Below are positions 8,150-16,610 of a DNA stretch of 64,000 nucleotides, piece after piece. The translations under genes were made by a program, and so were the position numbers. The notes under the pieces are model-generated. The model was not told the DNA's origin, did no database searches, and was given only the letters and a program-made list of their open reading frames with translations. Source of the stretch: Nocardioides sp. zg-DK7169 (GTDB lineage Bacteria; Actinomycetota; Actinomycetes; Propionibacteriales; Nocardioidaceae); NCBI RefSeq assembly GCF_013155365.1, contig NZ_JABJRA010000002.1, positions 310,001 to 374,000 of the forward strand, in the 5' to 3' direction. The number at the start of each line of letters is the position of its first letter. Within the stretch, counting starts at the first letter, position 1.

Positions 8150-9667
8150 TCAGGCGTCGGCGGGGGCGTCCTGCGACGCGGAGCCGCTGCCGCCCTCGGC
8201 GCCCGAGGCACCGGTGGAGCGGCGACGACGACGGCGACGGTTGCGGCTCGCGCCGCCCTCGCCCTCGCCGGACGTGCCCTCGGCGGGCGCGCTGCCGGAC
8301 GCGGCCGGCGCGTCGGCGGTGTCGGACGCGGTGGCCCCGTCGGCGACGGACTCACCGCTGCGGGTCCGGGTGCGGTTGCGGTTCCGGTTGCGGGGCGGAC
8401 GCTCGGCGTCGCGCTCCTGGCGCGGCGCGCGCTCCTTGCGCTCGACCGGGGCCGGGGGCACGATGCGGCCCTTGACGCCCGGCGGGACGCCCATGTCGTG
8501 CAGGAAGTGCTCGGAGGTGGAGTAGGTCTCCAGCGGCGAGTCGAAGGGCAGGTCCAGCGCCTTGTTGATCATCTTCCAGCGGTGCAGGTCCGCCCAGTCG
8601 ACGAAGGTGACCGCGATGCCCGAGGCGCCCGCGCGGCCGGTGCGGCCGATGCGGTGGACGTAGGTCTTGTCGTCCTCGGGGCAGGTGTAGTTGATGACGT
8701 GGGAGACGCCGCGGACGTCGATGCCGCGCGCGGCGACGTCGGTGGCCACGAGGACCTGGATCTTGTCCTCGCGGAACTTCGTCATCGCCTTCTCCCGGGC
8801 GACCTGGGCCATGTCGCCGTGCAGCGGGCTGGCCTTGAAGCCGCGCTCGGTGAGGTCGTCGGCCACCCGCTGCGCCTGGCGCTTGGTGCGGGTGAACACC
8901 ACGATCTTCTCGACGTCCTCGGCCTGGAGGATCCGGCCGATCATCTCGGTCTTGTCCAGGTCGTGGGCCTGGTAGATGAACTGCGCCGTCGTGGGGACGG
9001 TGGCGTTCTCGTAGGAGGACTCCGCGCGGATGTTCATCGGGTGGCGCATGTGGGTGCGCGCCAGCGCGACGATCGCCGAGGGCATGGTCGCGGAGAAGAG
9101 CATCGTCTGGCGGGTCTCGGGGGTCATCGACAGCAGGCGCTCGACGTCGGGCAGGAAGCCCAGGTCCAGCATCTCGTCGGCCTCGTCGAGCACCAGCGCG
9201 TGCACGTGGGAGAGGTCCAGGGCCTTGCGGTTCGCCAGGTCGATCAGGCGACCGGGGGTGCCGACGACGATGTCGACGCCGGCCTCGAGGGCCTCGAGCT
9301 GGGTGTCGTAGCCGACGCCGCCGTAGACGGTCAGCACGCGCAGCCCGATGTCCTTGCTGGCCAGGTGCAGATCGCTGGAGACCTGGAGCGCGAGCTCACG
9401 GGTCGGGGCGACGATCAGCGCCTGCGGCTTGCCCTGCGGCAGGTCGGCGTACGCCGGGTCGCTGGGTGCGATGCTGCGCTGCATCACGGGGATGCCGAAG
9501 GCCAGCGTCTTGCCGGTGCCGGTGCGGGCCTGGCCGATCAGGTCGGTGCCCATCAGGGCGACCGAGAGGGTCATCTCCTGGATGGCGAAGGGAGTGGTGA
9601 TGCCGGCGCGCTCGAGGGCGTCGCAGATCCCGGGGAGGACCCCGAGCTCGCGGAAGGTGGTGGTCAG
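8150..9667 (-). CDS. DEAD/DEAH-box ATP-dependent RNA helicase (RhlE type)
   Basis: About 505 residues. It unwinds RNA duplexes in ribosome assembly or mRNA turnover. The motifs appear in order: ARTGTGKT (Walker A), PTRELALQ, GTPGR, VLDEADEM, SATMP, then the second domain with VATDVAARGIDV and HRIGRTGRAG. The C-terminal 110 residues are an Arg- and Ala-rich tail that should bind RNA. The Q motif (GITTPFAIQ) is coded upstream of the first ATG (9574), so the true protein starts earlier. The extended frame has no ATG, GTG or TTG; CTG at 9667 or 9694 are the only candidates. The 200-base leader has a small hairpin at 9752-9767. A homologue keeps this place in mycobacteria (Rv3211). Confidence 0.9.
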   Translation of the reverse strand: MTTTFRELGVLPGICDALERAGITTPFAIQEMTLSVALMGTDLIGQARTGTGKTLAFGIPVMQRSIAPSDPAYADLPQGKPQALIVAPTRELALQVSSDLHLASKDIGLRVLTVYGGVGYDTQLEALEAGVDIVVGTPGRLIDLANRKALDLSHVHALVLDEADEMLDLGFLPDVERLLSMTPETRQTMLFSATMPSAIVALARTHMRHPMNIRAESSYENATVPTTAQFIYQAHDLDKTEMIGRILQAEDVEKIVVFTRTKRQAQRVADDLTERGFKASPLHGDMAQVAREKAMTKFREDKIQVLVATDVAARGIDVRGVSHVINYTCPEDDKTYVHRIGRTGRAGASGIAVTFVDWADLHRWKMINKALDLPFDSPLETYSTSEHFLHDMGVPPGVKGRIVPPAPVERKERAPRQERDAERPPRNRNRNRTRTRSGESVADGATASDTADAPAASGSAPAEGTSGEGEGGASRNRRRRRRRSTGASGAEGGSGSASQDAPADA

Positions 9668-9858
9668 TGTCTCGTCTCTTTCTGAGAGGTTCAGCCGTCA
9701 GACCGAAGTGGGATCGGTGCGGCGGACCTCATCGAGAAGAGCGGGTAACCCCTGACGACGGCGTCAGCCGCGCACATGCAGGCGGCGCCCGGATCCTTCG
9801 GCACTGCAGGAGCGGTGGGGAAGGGGACGCCACGGGACTTTCGCCGGCAGTCTATCGG

Positions 9859-9864
9859 TAGGGT
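9859..9864 (+). promoter_or_regulatory. -10 element TAGGGT, leaderless start
   Basis: TAGGGT ends exactly 6 bases before the ATG at 9871. The interval CGGAGC is too short to hold a working ribosome site in a leader. Confidence 0.5.
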
Positions 9865-9870
9865 CGGAGC

Positions 9871-10575
9871 ATGACTGCATCCTCGCCCGGACCGGACGGC
9901 CCGCTCGCGCTGGAGGACCCGGCGTACCGCGAGGCAGTGGTCGACCTGCTGGGTGCGGTGGCGTACGGCGAGATCAGCGCGTTCGAGCGTCTCGCCGAGG
10001 ACGCACGGCTGGCTCCGAGCCTGGAGGACAAGGTCGCGATCGCGACGATGGCGGCCGGCGAGTTCGGCAAGGTGCGGCTGCTGCACCAGCGCCTCGAGGA
10101 GCTCGGCGCGGACCCGTTCGTGGCGATGGCGCCGTTCCGGAGCCCGATCGACTCCTTCCACGAGCACACCGCGCCGTCGGACTGGTACGAGGGCCTGATC
10201 AAGGCCTACGTCGGCGACGGGCTGGCCGACGACTTCTACCGCGAGGTCGCGGCGTACCTCGACGTGGAGACCCGCGACCTGATCGTGAGCTCGCTGGAGG
10301 AGACCGCCCACTCGGCGTTCGTCGTGGACCGGGTGCGCGCGGCGATCGCCCGCGACCCGCGCCTCGGCGGCCGGCTCGCCCTGTGGGGGCGCCGGCTGGT
10401 GGGGGAGGCGCTGATCCAGGCCCAGCGGGTCGCGGCGGAGCGGGACTCGCTCTCCGCGCTGCTGGCCGGTGGCACCGACCGGCCCGGGCTCGACCTGGCC
10501 GCGATCGGGCGGATGTTCGCGCGGCTCACCGAGCGGCACGCCGAGCGGATGGACAGCCTCGGCCTCGCGAGCTGA
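9871..10575 (+). CDS. Ferritin-like fold protein (MiaE-like)
   Basis: 234 residues, almost all helical. It belongs to the actinobacterial ferritin-like proteins annotated with a tRNA-(ms2io6A)-hydroxylase-like domain. Candidate metal ligands are Glu and His pairs on helices: EISAFERL, AAGEFGKVRLLHQRL, SLEETAHSAFVV and the C-terminal LTERHAERM. Whether it hydroxylates tRNA or another substrate is not known. The place next to the DEAD-box helicase, DUF3107 and TetR genes is conserved in mycobacteria (Rv3210c). Confidence 0.78.
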   Translation: MTASSPGPDGPLALEDPAYREAVVDLLGAVAYGEISAFERLAEDARLAPSLEDKVAIATMAAGEFGKVRLLHQRLEELGADPFVAMAPFRSPIDSFHEHTAPSDWYEGLIKAYVGDGLADDFYREVAAYLDVETRDLIVSSLEETAHSAFVVDRVRAAIARDPRLGGRLALWGRRLVGEALIQAQRVAAERDSLSALLAGGTDRPGLDLAAIGRMFARLTERHAERMDSLGLAS

Positions 10576-10581
10576 GCCACC

Positions 10582-10624
10582 GCGCCGACGACCCAGCGCC
10601 GACGACCCAGCGCCGACGACCTCA
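10582..10624. repeat. Three tandem 14-bp units
   Basis: The unit GCGCCGACGACCCA occurs at 10582-10595 and 10596-10609, and a third, slightly changed copy runs to 10624. The array fills the short gap after the ferritin-like gene and reaches the stop codon of the next gene. Confidence 0.75.
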
Positions 10625-10927
10625 GCGCCGGCGACGGCGCGCGACGGTCAGGGCCGCGGCGGCGCCGACGAGCAGCAGCGCGCCGGCGACCTGCCAGCCG
10701 TGGCGCCACCAGTCCAGTCCCGGCGTGGTCGGCGCCCAGATGTGGGTGTAGGCGGCGTTGCCCAGGGCCACGCCGCCCACACCGCACAGGATCGAGAGCC
10801 ACAGCGGCACCGCGTCCACCTCGACGGGGTCGCGGAGCTCGCCGTGGTCCCGCGAGGTCAGCAGCGTGCCGAGCAGGCCGATGGCGGTGCCACCGACCAG
10901 AGCCCAGAGGATGTCGCTGACGAGCAT
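10622..10927 (-). CDS. Small membrane protein of unknown function
   Basis: 101 residues with three hydrophobic helices: about 4-24 (LWALVGGTAIGLLGTLLTS), 42-60 and 77-95, ending in a basic RRRRR tail. The first helix is rich in glycine, like GlsB/YeaQ/YmgE small membrane proteins, but the match is weak and no function is assigned. It lies upstream of nothing on its strand and downstream of DUF3107 by 19 bases, so both may share one transcript. Confidence 0.65.
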   Translation of the reverse strand: MLVSDILWALVGGTAIGLLGTLLTSRDHGELRDPVEVDAVPLWLSILCGVGGVALGNAAYTHIWAPTTPGLDWWRHGWQVAGALLLVGAAAALTVARRRRR

Positions 10928-10946
10928 CGCGGGAGGGTGTTCGTGC

Positions 10947-11168
10947 TCAGCCCCGGAAGCCGACCTGGCCGACGACGCTGGAGCCGACCTCGACGTAGGC
11001 CACCTTCGAGGCGGGGATGATGACGGTGCGGCCCTTGACGTCGGTCAGGGTGAAGACGGAGTCCGCCGCCACGGCCTGGGCCAGCAGCTCCTGGACGTGG
11101 TCGCCGGTGACGTCGGTGTCCACGACGAGCTCGCGGGGCGCGTGCTGCACGCCGATCTTGACCTCCAC
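10947..11168 (-). CDS. DUF3107 family protein
   Basis: 73 residues, starting MEVKIGVQHAPRELVVDTD and containing KGRTVIIPASKVAYVEVG, the fingerprint of the actinobacterial DUF3107 family (M. tuberculosis Rv3208A, TB9.4). Function unknown. The GTG start at 11168 has AAGGAGGA upstream, one of the clearest ribosome sites in the window. It follows the TetR gene by about 110 bases on the same strand. Confidence 0.88.
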   Translation of the reverse strand: MEVKIGVQHAPRELVVDTDVTGDHVQELLAQAVAADSVFTLTDVKGRTVIIPASKVAYVEVGSSVVGQVGFRG

Positions 11169-11276
11169 GGGTCCTCCTTCTGATGAACTCTTGATGGGTT
11201 CTGCTTCGGATGGTGCGGGAGCGGGGGTGGGAGCGGCGCCGAGGGGTTCGCCCAGCGGGACCGCGCCCGGTGCGGG

Positions 11277-11909
11277 TCAGTCCGTGCGGGGGTAGCCGCG
11301 GATGCCGCGCCAGGCCAGCCCGGCCACGAGCGCCGCGGCGTCGGGACGGGAGATGCCACCGGCCTCCGCGAGCCAGAACCGCGCGGAGACCTGCGCCATT
11401 CCGACCAGGGAGACCGCGAGCAGGCGGGCGGCCGGCTGGGGCAGGTCGGTGTCCTCGGTGATGACCTCGGCGATCATCGCCGCGCACTCGGTGGTGACGC
11501 GCTCGGTGTGCTCGCGCACCGCCGGCTCGCTGGTGAGGTCGGACTCGAAGACCAGCTTGAACGCGCCGGACTCGCTGGCGACGTAGTCGTAGAAGGCGTC
11601 GATCGCGGCGGCGACGCGCACCTTGTTGTCCTGGCTCGCGGCCAGGGCCTGGCGGCAGTTGTCGATGATCGTGTCGCACGAGGCGTCGAGCAGCGCGAGG
11701 TAGAGGTCCAGCTTGCCCGGGAAGTGCTGGTAGAGCACCGGCTTGGAGACCCCGGCCCGCTCGGCGATGTCGTCCATCGCGGCGGCGTGGTAGCCCTGCG
11801 CCACGAAGACCTCGAGGGCCGCCCCGAGGAGCTGGGCGCGTCGCTCGCGGCGCGGCATGCGCGCACCCCGTGGGCGGCTGCCGTCGACGTCGTACTGCCC
11901 TGCGCCCAC
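11277..11909 (-). CDS. TetR/AcrR family transcriptional regulator
   Basis: 210 residues. The N-terminal HTH spans ERRAQLLGAALEVFVAQGYHAAAMDDIAERAGVSKPVLYQHFPGKLDLYLALL in pieces; the recognition helix is AGVSKPVLYQHF. The C-terminal half is an all-helical ligand domain. The GTG at 11909 gives the full frame, but the ATG at 11858 (MPRRERRAQ) is an equally good start. Homologues beside DUF3107 and moeZ are conserved in actinobacteria (Rv3208). It diverges from moeZ across 206 bases in which I see no clear operator. Confidence 0.87.
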   Translation of the reverse strand: MGAGQYDVDGSRPRGARMPRRERRAQLLGAALEVFVAQGYHAAAMDDIAERAGVSKPVLYQHFPGKLDLYLALLDASCDTIIDNCRQALAASQDNKVRVAAAIDAFYDYVASESGAFKLVFESDLTSEPAVREHTERVTTECAAMIAEVITEDTDLPQPAARLLAVSLVGMAQVSARFWLAEAGGISRPDAAALVAGLAWRGIRGYPRTD

Positions 11910-12115
11910 CTGTGCTCCTCAGCGAGTCCGATCTCGTGCGTCGTCGCCAGACCCTACCGGCCCGTAGCCCGGGTCCGGATGACGGGACGCCGTGCGGGGC
12001 CGCTCAGGGGGACGGGGGAACATGGTGGTGTCGTGCGGCGTTGTGCCGTGGACGGTCGCGGCCACCGGCCGCCGTCGTCGCCGACTACCGAGACGAACCC
12101 TGCAAGGAGCATGTC

Positions 12116-13333
12116 GTGTCCTTTACTCCCCTGGTGGAGCCGGCGGACGAGCTGAGCATCGATGAGGTGCGTCGCTACAGCCGCCACCTGATCATCCCCG
12201 ACGTCGGCATGACCGGGCAGAAGCGGCTCAAGAACGCCAAGGTGCTGGTCATCGGCGCCGGCGGCCTGGGCAGCCCCGCGCTGCTCTACCTGGCCGCGGC
12301 CGGTGTCGGCACGATCGGCATCGCCGAGTTCGACGAGGTCGACGAGTCCAACCTGCAGCGCCAGATCATCCACGGCCAGAGCGACATCGGTCGCCCCAAG
12401 GCGGAGTCGGCGCGCGACTCGATCCGCGAGGCCAACCCCTACGTCAACGTCGTGGTGCACAACGAGCGCCTCGACAACGACAACGTGCTCGGCATCTTCG
12501 AGGGCTACGACCTCATCGTCGACGGCACCGACAACTTCGCGACCCGCTACATGGTCAACGACGCGGCGTACTTCTTGAAGATCCCCTACGTCTGGGGCTC
12601 GATCTACCGCTTCGACGGCCAGGCGTCGGTCTTCTGGCCGCACGCGGTCGACGAGAAGGGCGAGTCGGTCGACGCGCCGTGCTACCGCTGCCTCTACCCC
12701 GAGCCGCCGCCGCCGGGCATGGTCCCCTCGTGCGCCGAGGGCGGTGTCCTCGGTGTCCTGTGCGCCTCCATCGGCTCGATCCAGGTCAACGAGGCGATCA
12801 AGCTGCTCACCGGCATCGGTGACCCGATCGTCGGCAAGCTGATGATCTACGACGCCCTCGAGATGGAGTACCGCAAGCTGCGTGTCCGCAAGGACCCCAA
12901 CTGCGCGCTGTGCGGCGAGAACGCCACCGTCACCGGGCTCATCGACTACGAGAGCTTCTGCGGCGCGATCTCCGACGAGGCCGCCGACGCCGCGGCCGGG
13001 TCGACGATCTCGGTGGTCCAGCTCGAGCAGATGCTCAAGGAGCGCGAGGAGGGCACGCGGGACTTCGTCCTCGTCGACGTCCGCGAGCCCAACGAGTACG
13101 AGATCAACAAGATCCCCGGCTCGGTGCTGATCCCCAAGGGCGAGTTCCTCAACGGCTCGGCGCTGGAGAAGCTGCCCTCGGACAAGCAGATCGTGATGCA
13201 CTGCAAGAGCGGTGTGCGCTCGGCCGAGACCCTGGCCATCGTCAAGGGTGCCGGCTTCGCCGACGCCGTGCACGTCGGTGGCGGCGTGGTCGCCTGGGTC
13301 AACCAGATCGACCCCAGCCAGCCGGCGTACTGA
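12116..13333 (+). CDS. moeZ: Adenylyltransferase/sulfurtransferase MoeZ
   Basis: 405 residues. The N-terminal ThiF/E1-like domain has the ATP loop GAGGLGSPALLYLAAAG, the DNLQRQ-type contact (DESNLQRQI) and the DGTDNFATRY segment. Zinc cysteines are CYRC and CALC. The C-terminal rhodanese domain begins near residue 300; its catalytic Cys is about residue 363 in VMHCKSGVRS. MoeZ activates small sulfur-carrier proteins (MoaD, ThiS, CysO types) by adenylation and then sulfur transfer. The GTG at 12116 has AAGGAG 7 bases upstream. A hairpin follows the stop. Confidence 0.95.
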   Translation: MSFTPLVEPADELSIDEVRRYSRHLIIPDVGMTGQKRLKNAKVLVIGAGGLGSPALLYLAAAGVGTIGIAEFDEVDESNLQRQIIHGQSDIGRPKAESARDSIREANPYVNVVVHNERLDNDNVLGIFEGYDLIVDGTDNFATRYMVNDAAYFLKIPYVWGSIYRFDGQASVFWPHAVDEKGESVDAPCYRCLYPEPPPPGMVPSCAEGGVLGVLCASIGSIQVNEAIKLLTGIGDPIVGKLMIYDALEMEYRKLRVRKDPNCALCGENATVTGLIDYESFCGAISDEAADAAAGSTISVVQLEQMLKEREEGTRDFVLVDVREPNEYEINKIPGSVLIPKGEFLNGSALEKLPSDKQIVMHCKSGVRSAETLAIVKGAGFADAVHVGGGVVAWVNQIDPSQPAY

Positions 13334-13363
13334 GTCACGCCTCGCAGGTCCGCCTGCTCCTCG

Positions 13364-13397
13364 CACTGCCCCGTCCGGTCCGCCGGGCGGGGCAGTG
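13364..13397 (+). terminator. 10-bp hairpin terminator after moeZ
   Basis: CACTGCCCCG at 13364-13373 pairs perfectly with 13388-13397. It lies 31 bases after the moeZ stop. Confidence 0.7.
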
Positions 13398-13519
13398 TCG
13401 CGTCCGGGGGTCGGCGCGGGGAGGGGGCGGGCCGGACGGTGGTGCGCGCGTAACCCGTCGGCGCCGGGTGCGTTGGACCTCTCGTTGGGCCACGCGACGC
13501 CCGACGACGAGGAGCTCCC

Positions 13520-14431
13520 ATGGCGAGCACGCCGATCTGCCCCCGCACCGCACGCCGGGCCCCGTCCGGAGCGTCCGTGGTGGCGGCCCTGGTGCTCGTC
13601 GGGGCACTGGTGGTCGCACTGCTCCTCCTGCCCGCCCCCGCCGGTGCGGCCCCGTCGCGGGCCTGGGCGCCGGCCGACACCGCCCGGATCACCCCGGGGG
13701 TGCAGATGTACACCGCGGGCGGGCAGTGCACGGGCAACTTCGTCTTCACCGACGCGGCGTCCCGCGTCTACGTCGGGTACGCCGCGCACTGCGCCGGCAC
13801 CGGCGGTGCGACCGACACCGACGGCTGCGCCGCGGGCTCGCTGCCGCTCGGCACCCGGGTGGGCTTCCACGAGGGCGGCAGCCTGCTCGGCGAGGGCACG
13901 CGGGTCGGCGGGGGCCGGCTGGCGTACTCCTCGTGGCTGACCATGGCGCGGCGGGGGACCACCGACGCGGCCACCTGCGCTGCCAACGACTTCGCCCTGG
14001 TGCGCGTGGACGTCGCCGACGTGGCGGCAGTGAACCCCTCGGTCCCGTTCTGGGGCGGGCCGACCGGCATCGACACCGACGGGCTGCGCGCCGGCGAGCG
14101 GGTCTGGTCCTACGGCAGCTCGAGCCTGCGCGGCGGGCTCACCGTGCTCTCCCCGAAGGCCGGCATCGCCCTCGGCGACGACCCCGCCACCGGCGGGTGG
14201 TCGCACCCCGTCTACACCCTGACCCCCGGGATCCCGGGGGACTCCGGCTCGGCGTTCCTCAGCGCCGACGGCCGGGCGGTCGGCAGCCTCTCGACGCTGG
14301 GGCTGCTCCCGCTGCCGCTGTCGAACAACCTCGGTGACCTGCGCCGCGAGCTCACCTTCGCCCAGCGCCACTCCGGCATCGAGGGGCTGCGCCTGGTGCC
14401 GGGCATCGAGCCGTTCCGCCGGCTCCTCTGA
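13520..14431 (+). CDS. Secreted trypsin-like serine protease
   Basis: 303 residues. Residues 1-44 are a signal peptide: arginines, a long Val/Leu/Ala core and a PAGA-AP cut site. The mature part has a chymotrypsin-type triad: His in YAAHCAG, Asp in CAANDFALVRV and Ser in GIPGDSGSAF. Two cysteine pairs (CTG/CAG, CAAG/CAAN) could form disulfides outside the cell. Substrate unknown. The ATG is preceded by GAGGAG. The gene stands alone between two hairpin terminators. Confidence 0.87.
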   Translation: MASTPICPRTARRAPSGASVVAALVLVGALVVALLLLPAPAGAAPSRAWAPADTARITPGVQMYTAGGQCTGNFVFTDAASRVYVGYAAHCAGTGGATDTDGCAAGSLPLGTRVGFHEGGSLLGEGTRVGGGRLAYSSWLTMARRGTTDAATCAANDFALVRVDVADVAAVNPSVPFWGGPTGIDTDGLRAGERVWSYGSSSLRGGLTVLSPKAGIALGDDPATGGWSHPVYTLTPGIPGDSGSAFLSADGRAVGSLSTLGLLPLPLSNNLGDLRRELTFAQRHSGIEGLRLVPGIEPFRRLL

Positions 14432-14450
14432 CTCGCCGGGGGGCGAGGAC

Positions 14451-14482
14451 GGCGCTCCGGGCCGGCACGGGCCCGGAGCGCC
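14451..14482 (+). terminator. 13-bp hairpin terminator
   Basis: Bases 14451-14463 pair perfectly with 14470-14482 around a 6-base loop, 19 bases after the protease stop. Confidence 0.75.
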
Positions 14483-14528
14483 GGTCCAGATCGACGCCCC
14501 GGCACCGGCTTGCTCGCGCCGGCGTGGC

Positions 14529-14534
14529 TACCGT
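14529..14534 (+). promoter_or_regulatory. -10 element TACCGT, leaderless start
   Basis: TACCGT ends 7 bases before the GTG at 14542. It supports 14542 rather than 14524 as the start of the alkyltransferase-like gene. Confidence 0.45.
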
Positions 14535-14541
14535 CGGGGAC

Positions 14542-14859
14542 GTGCGCCATCCCGAGGACTACGTCGAGGCCGTGCTCTCCCTGGTCGAGCAGGTGCCACC
14601 GGGCCGGGCCACGACGTACGGCGAGATCGCGGCGGTGGTGGGCCGCTTCGGCCCCCGCCGGGTCGGTGCGGTGATGGCCGAGCACGGTGGCGCCGTGCCG
14701 TGGTGGCGGGTGGTCCGCGCCGACGGCACGTTGCCCCCGGACCTGGCCGCGCGTGCCCGTGAGCACCACCGGGAGGAGGGCACGCCGTGCCGGGCCTCGG
14801 GCGCCGTCGACCTGCGCGCCGCCCGGGCGGACCTTGACCCCGCGAGGCGCGGGAAGTAG
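14542..14859 (+). CDS. Alkyltransferase-like (MGMT/ATL) DNA-binding protein
   Basis: 105 residues (111 if the GTG at 14524 is used). The fold is the C-terminal domain of O6-alkylguanine-DNA alkyltransferase: VPPGRATTYGEIAAVVG is the helix-turn-helix with the arginine finger region, and RRVGAVMAEHGG follows. The reactive PCHR motif is replaced by PWWRVV, so it cannot accept an alkyl group. Such ATL proteins bind alkylated guanine and hand it to nucleotide excision repair. A homologue stands near moeZ in mycobacteria (Rv3204). Confidence 0.85.
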   Translation: MRHPEDYVEAVLSLVEQVPPGRATTYGEIAAVVGRFGPRRVGAVMAEHGGAVPWWRVVRADGTLPPDLAARAREHHREEGTPCRASGAVDLRAARADLDPARRGK

Positions 14860-14962
14860 GTCCCGCCGGCTGTACACCTCCGCCTCTGTCTGCACCGACG
14901 CCGCGAGGCGCACCGTGGAGTCACCAGAGAACGACAGGCCCGAGGGAACAGGAGGAGCAGCC

Positions 14963-15550
14963 ATGACGAACATCCGCACCACGCACCGAGGTGAGCACCA
15001 CGGCAGCGTCTCGCTGCCGGACCCGGACCTCGTCCACCCGGAGCTGGCGCCGGAGACGCCCCGCGCCCGTGCGGCCCGCTACGTCGGCGCCGTGCTCCGC
15101 ATCAGCCTCGGCTGGGTCTTCCTCTGGGCCTTCCTCGACAAGCTGTTCGGCCTCGGCTTCGCCACCGAGCGGGGCTCCTCCTGGCTCAACGGTGGCAGCC
15201 CGACGGAGGGCTTCCTCTCCTTCGGCACCTCCGGCCCGTTCGCCGACACCTTCCAGAGCCTTGCCGGGCACACGCTCGTCGACGTGGTGTTCATGGTCGG
15301 GCTGGCAGGCATCGGGCTGGCCCTGGTGCTGGGCATCGGCGTCCGCATCGCCGCCGTCTCGGGCGCCGTGATGCTGGTGTTCATGTGGGCCGCCGCGCTG
15401 TGGCCGGAGAACAACCCGTTCATGGACGACCACCTCGTCTACGCCGGCCTGCTCGTCATGCTGGCCCTGCTCGACAGCGGACGCACCCTCGGCCTCGGAG
15501 CCCTCTGGGCCCGGCTTCCCCTGGTGCAGCGCCACCGCTGGCTGATCTGA
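14963..15550 (+). CDS. DoxX family membrane protein
   Basis: 195 residues. After a polar 40-residue N-terminus come four hydrophobic helices (about 45-63, 105-130, 135-152, 160-178). The first helix segment LRISLGWVFLWAFLDKLFGLGF is typical of the DoxX/DoxD (thiosulfate-quinone oxidoreductase small subunit-like) group. In actinobacteria such proteins are linked to redox stress, but the role here is unknown. The ATG has GGAGGAG 6 bases upstream. It is followed by a strong terminator. Confidence 0.83.
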   Translation: MTNIRTTHRGEHHGSVSLPDPDLVHPELAPETPRARAARYVGAVLRISLGWVFLWAFLDKLFGLGFATERGSSWLNGGSPTEGFLSFGTSGPFADTFQSLAGHTLVDVVFMVGLAGIGLALVLGIGVRIAAVSGAVMLVFMWAAALWPENNPFMDDHLVYAGLLVMLALLDSGRTLGLGALWARLPLVQRHRWLI

Positions 15551-15568
15551 GCAGCACCGCCAGGCCAC

Positions 15569-15598
15569 GAGGCCCCCGGGAGAGCTCCCGGGGGCCTC
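15569..15598 (+). terminator. 13-bp hairpin terminator after the DoxX gene
   Basis: Bases 15569-15581 pair perfectly with 15586-15598 around GAGC, 18 bases after the DoxX stop. Confidence 0.82.
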
Positions 15599-15659
15599 TC
15601 GCCGCGCCCGGACCGCCAGCTGCTGGGGGTCGGCGCTCCGGCAGGTGGGCCCGGGTGCG

Positions 15660-16500
15660 TCAGCGGAACCGGCCGGCGTACGCCGCCGCGCGGCGCAGGT
15701 CCGCGACCCGGCGCTCCCAGGTGACCCCGACCGCGCTGAGCAGGGCGCCGGCCGCGGCGATGAGGAGCCACTGCGGGGTCGCGGCGGCCCAGGGCGCCAG
15801 CTCGCGCAGCACCAGCAGCAGGCCGACGGCGGCGCCCACGGCGACCGGGGCGTGCCAGCGCAGCCGCACCCCGCCGAGGAGCAGCGTGAGGGCCGGGCGA
15901 GCGCCAGCAGCCCGAGGGCCAGCAGCACCACGAGGCTCACCACGTGCAGCGGCACGCCGGCGAGGTCGCCGAGCGCCAGCACCAGCAGCCCGCCGGCGAG
16001 CGGGAGGACCGCCGGGCCCGGCCGCCGCTCCTCGGCGCTCAGGAGACCGGCCAGGACCACCAGGACCAGGAGCGGCGCGGCGGCCAGCGCCGCGCTCGGC
16101 AGGCCCACGACGACCGCGGCCGCCAGCACCGCCAGGCCGGCCGCGGTCCACGTCGTACCGGCGCGGCGGAGGCCGTACGCCGCGGCCGCGATCCCCGGGA
16201 CGAGCAGGGCTGCGACGAGCGGCCAGCGCGCCTCGACCACGAGGGCCACGGTGGCGGCGCCCGCGAGGGCGAGGACCAGGGCAGCCGGGGCGAGCACCGC
16301 GCGACGGCGCCGGCCCGGGTACGCCGCGAGCAGGCCGAGCCCCAGCGCGGCGACGGAGGGAGGTCGAGGGCGCCGCGGACCAGCCCGGCGACCAGGAGGG
16401 AGGCCCAGGCCGGGAGCGCCGCCAGCGCCGCGGCGAGCGCCAGCGGGCGCAGCCCGGTGCGCCGGGCACCGGCGCTGATCGCCGAGTCGGCTCGTGTGAC
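15660..16500 (-). pseudogene. Remnant of an SCO7613-type multi-spanning membrane protein
   Basis: Membrane-helix coding sequence is spread over three reading frames. One frame carries LRPLALAAALAALPAWASLL near 16460-16380; the next carries AALGLGLLAAYPGRRRRAVL to LVVLLALGLLALARP (16365-15900); the third carries ALTLLLGGVRLRWHAPVAVG to the end, TPQWLLIAAAGALLSAVGV and TWERRVADLRRAAAYAGRFR. Adding one C near 16366 and one C near 15897 joins them. The ending resembles the C-terminus of SCO7613-like membrane proteins, which are usually much longer; here the N-terminal part is missing and the frame runs into the 22-bp repeat array. Decay is likely, though base-count errors could explain the two shifts. 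Confidence 0.6.
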
Positions 16501-16544
16501 GCGTCGAGTCGGCGCTCGTGGCGCGTCGAGTCGGCGCTCGTGGC
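16479..16544. repeat. 22-bp palindromic repeat array, locus 1 (about 3 units)
   Basis: Two exact 22-base units (16501-16522, 16523-16544) begin GCGTCGAGTCGGCGC and end TCGTGGC; a diverged unit precedes them. The same unit occurs at 48372-48481 and 59057-59144. The array lies between the membrane-protein remnant and the plsC-like gene. Confidence 0.8.
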
Positions 16545-16610
16545 GCAGGGGGCGCGCCCGAGGTACGGACCGGATCGGCGGACCGGTGAGTAACCACCAG
16601 ACTGGGCGAC

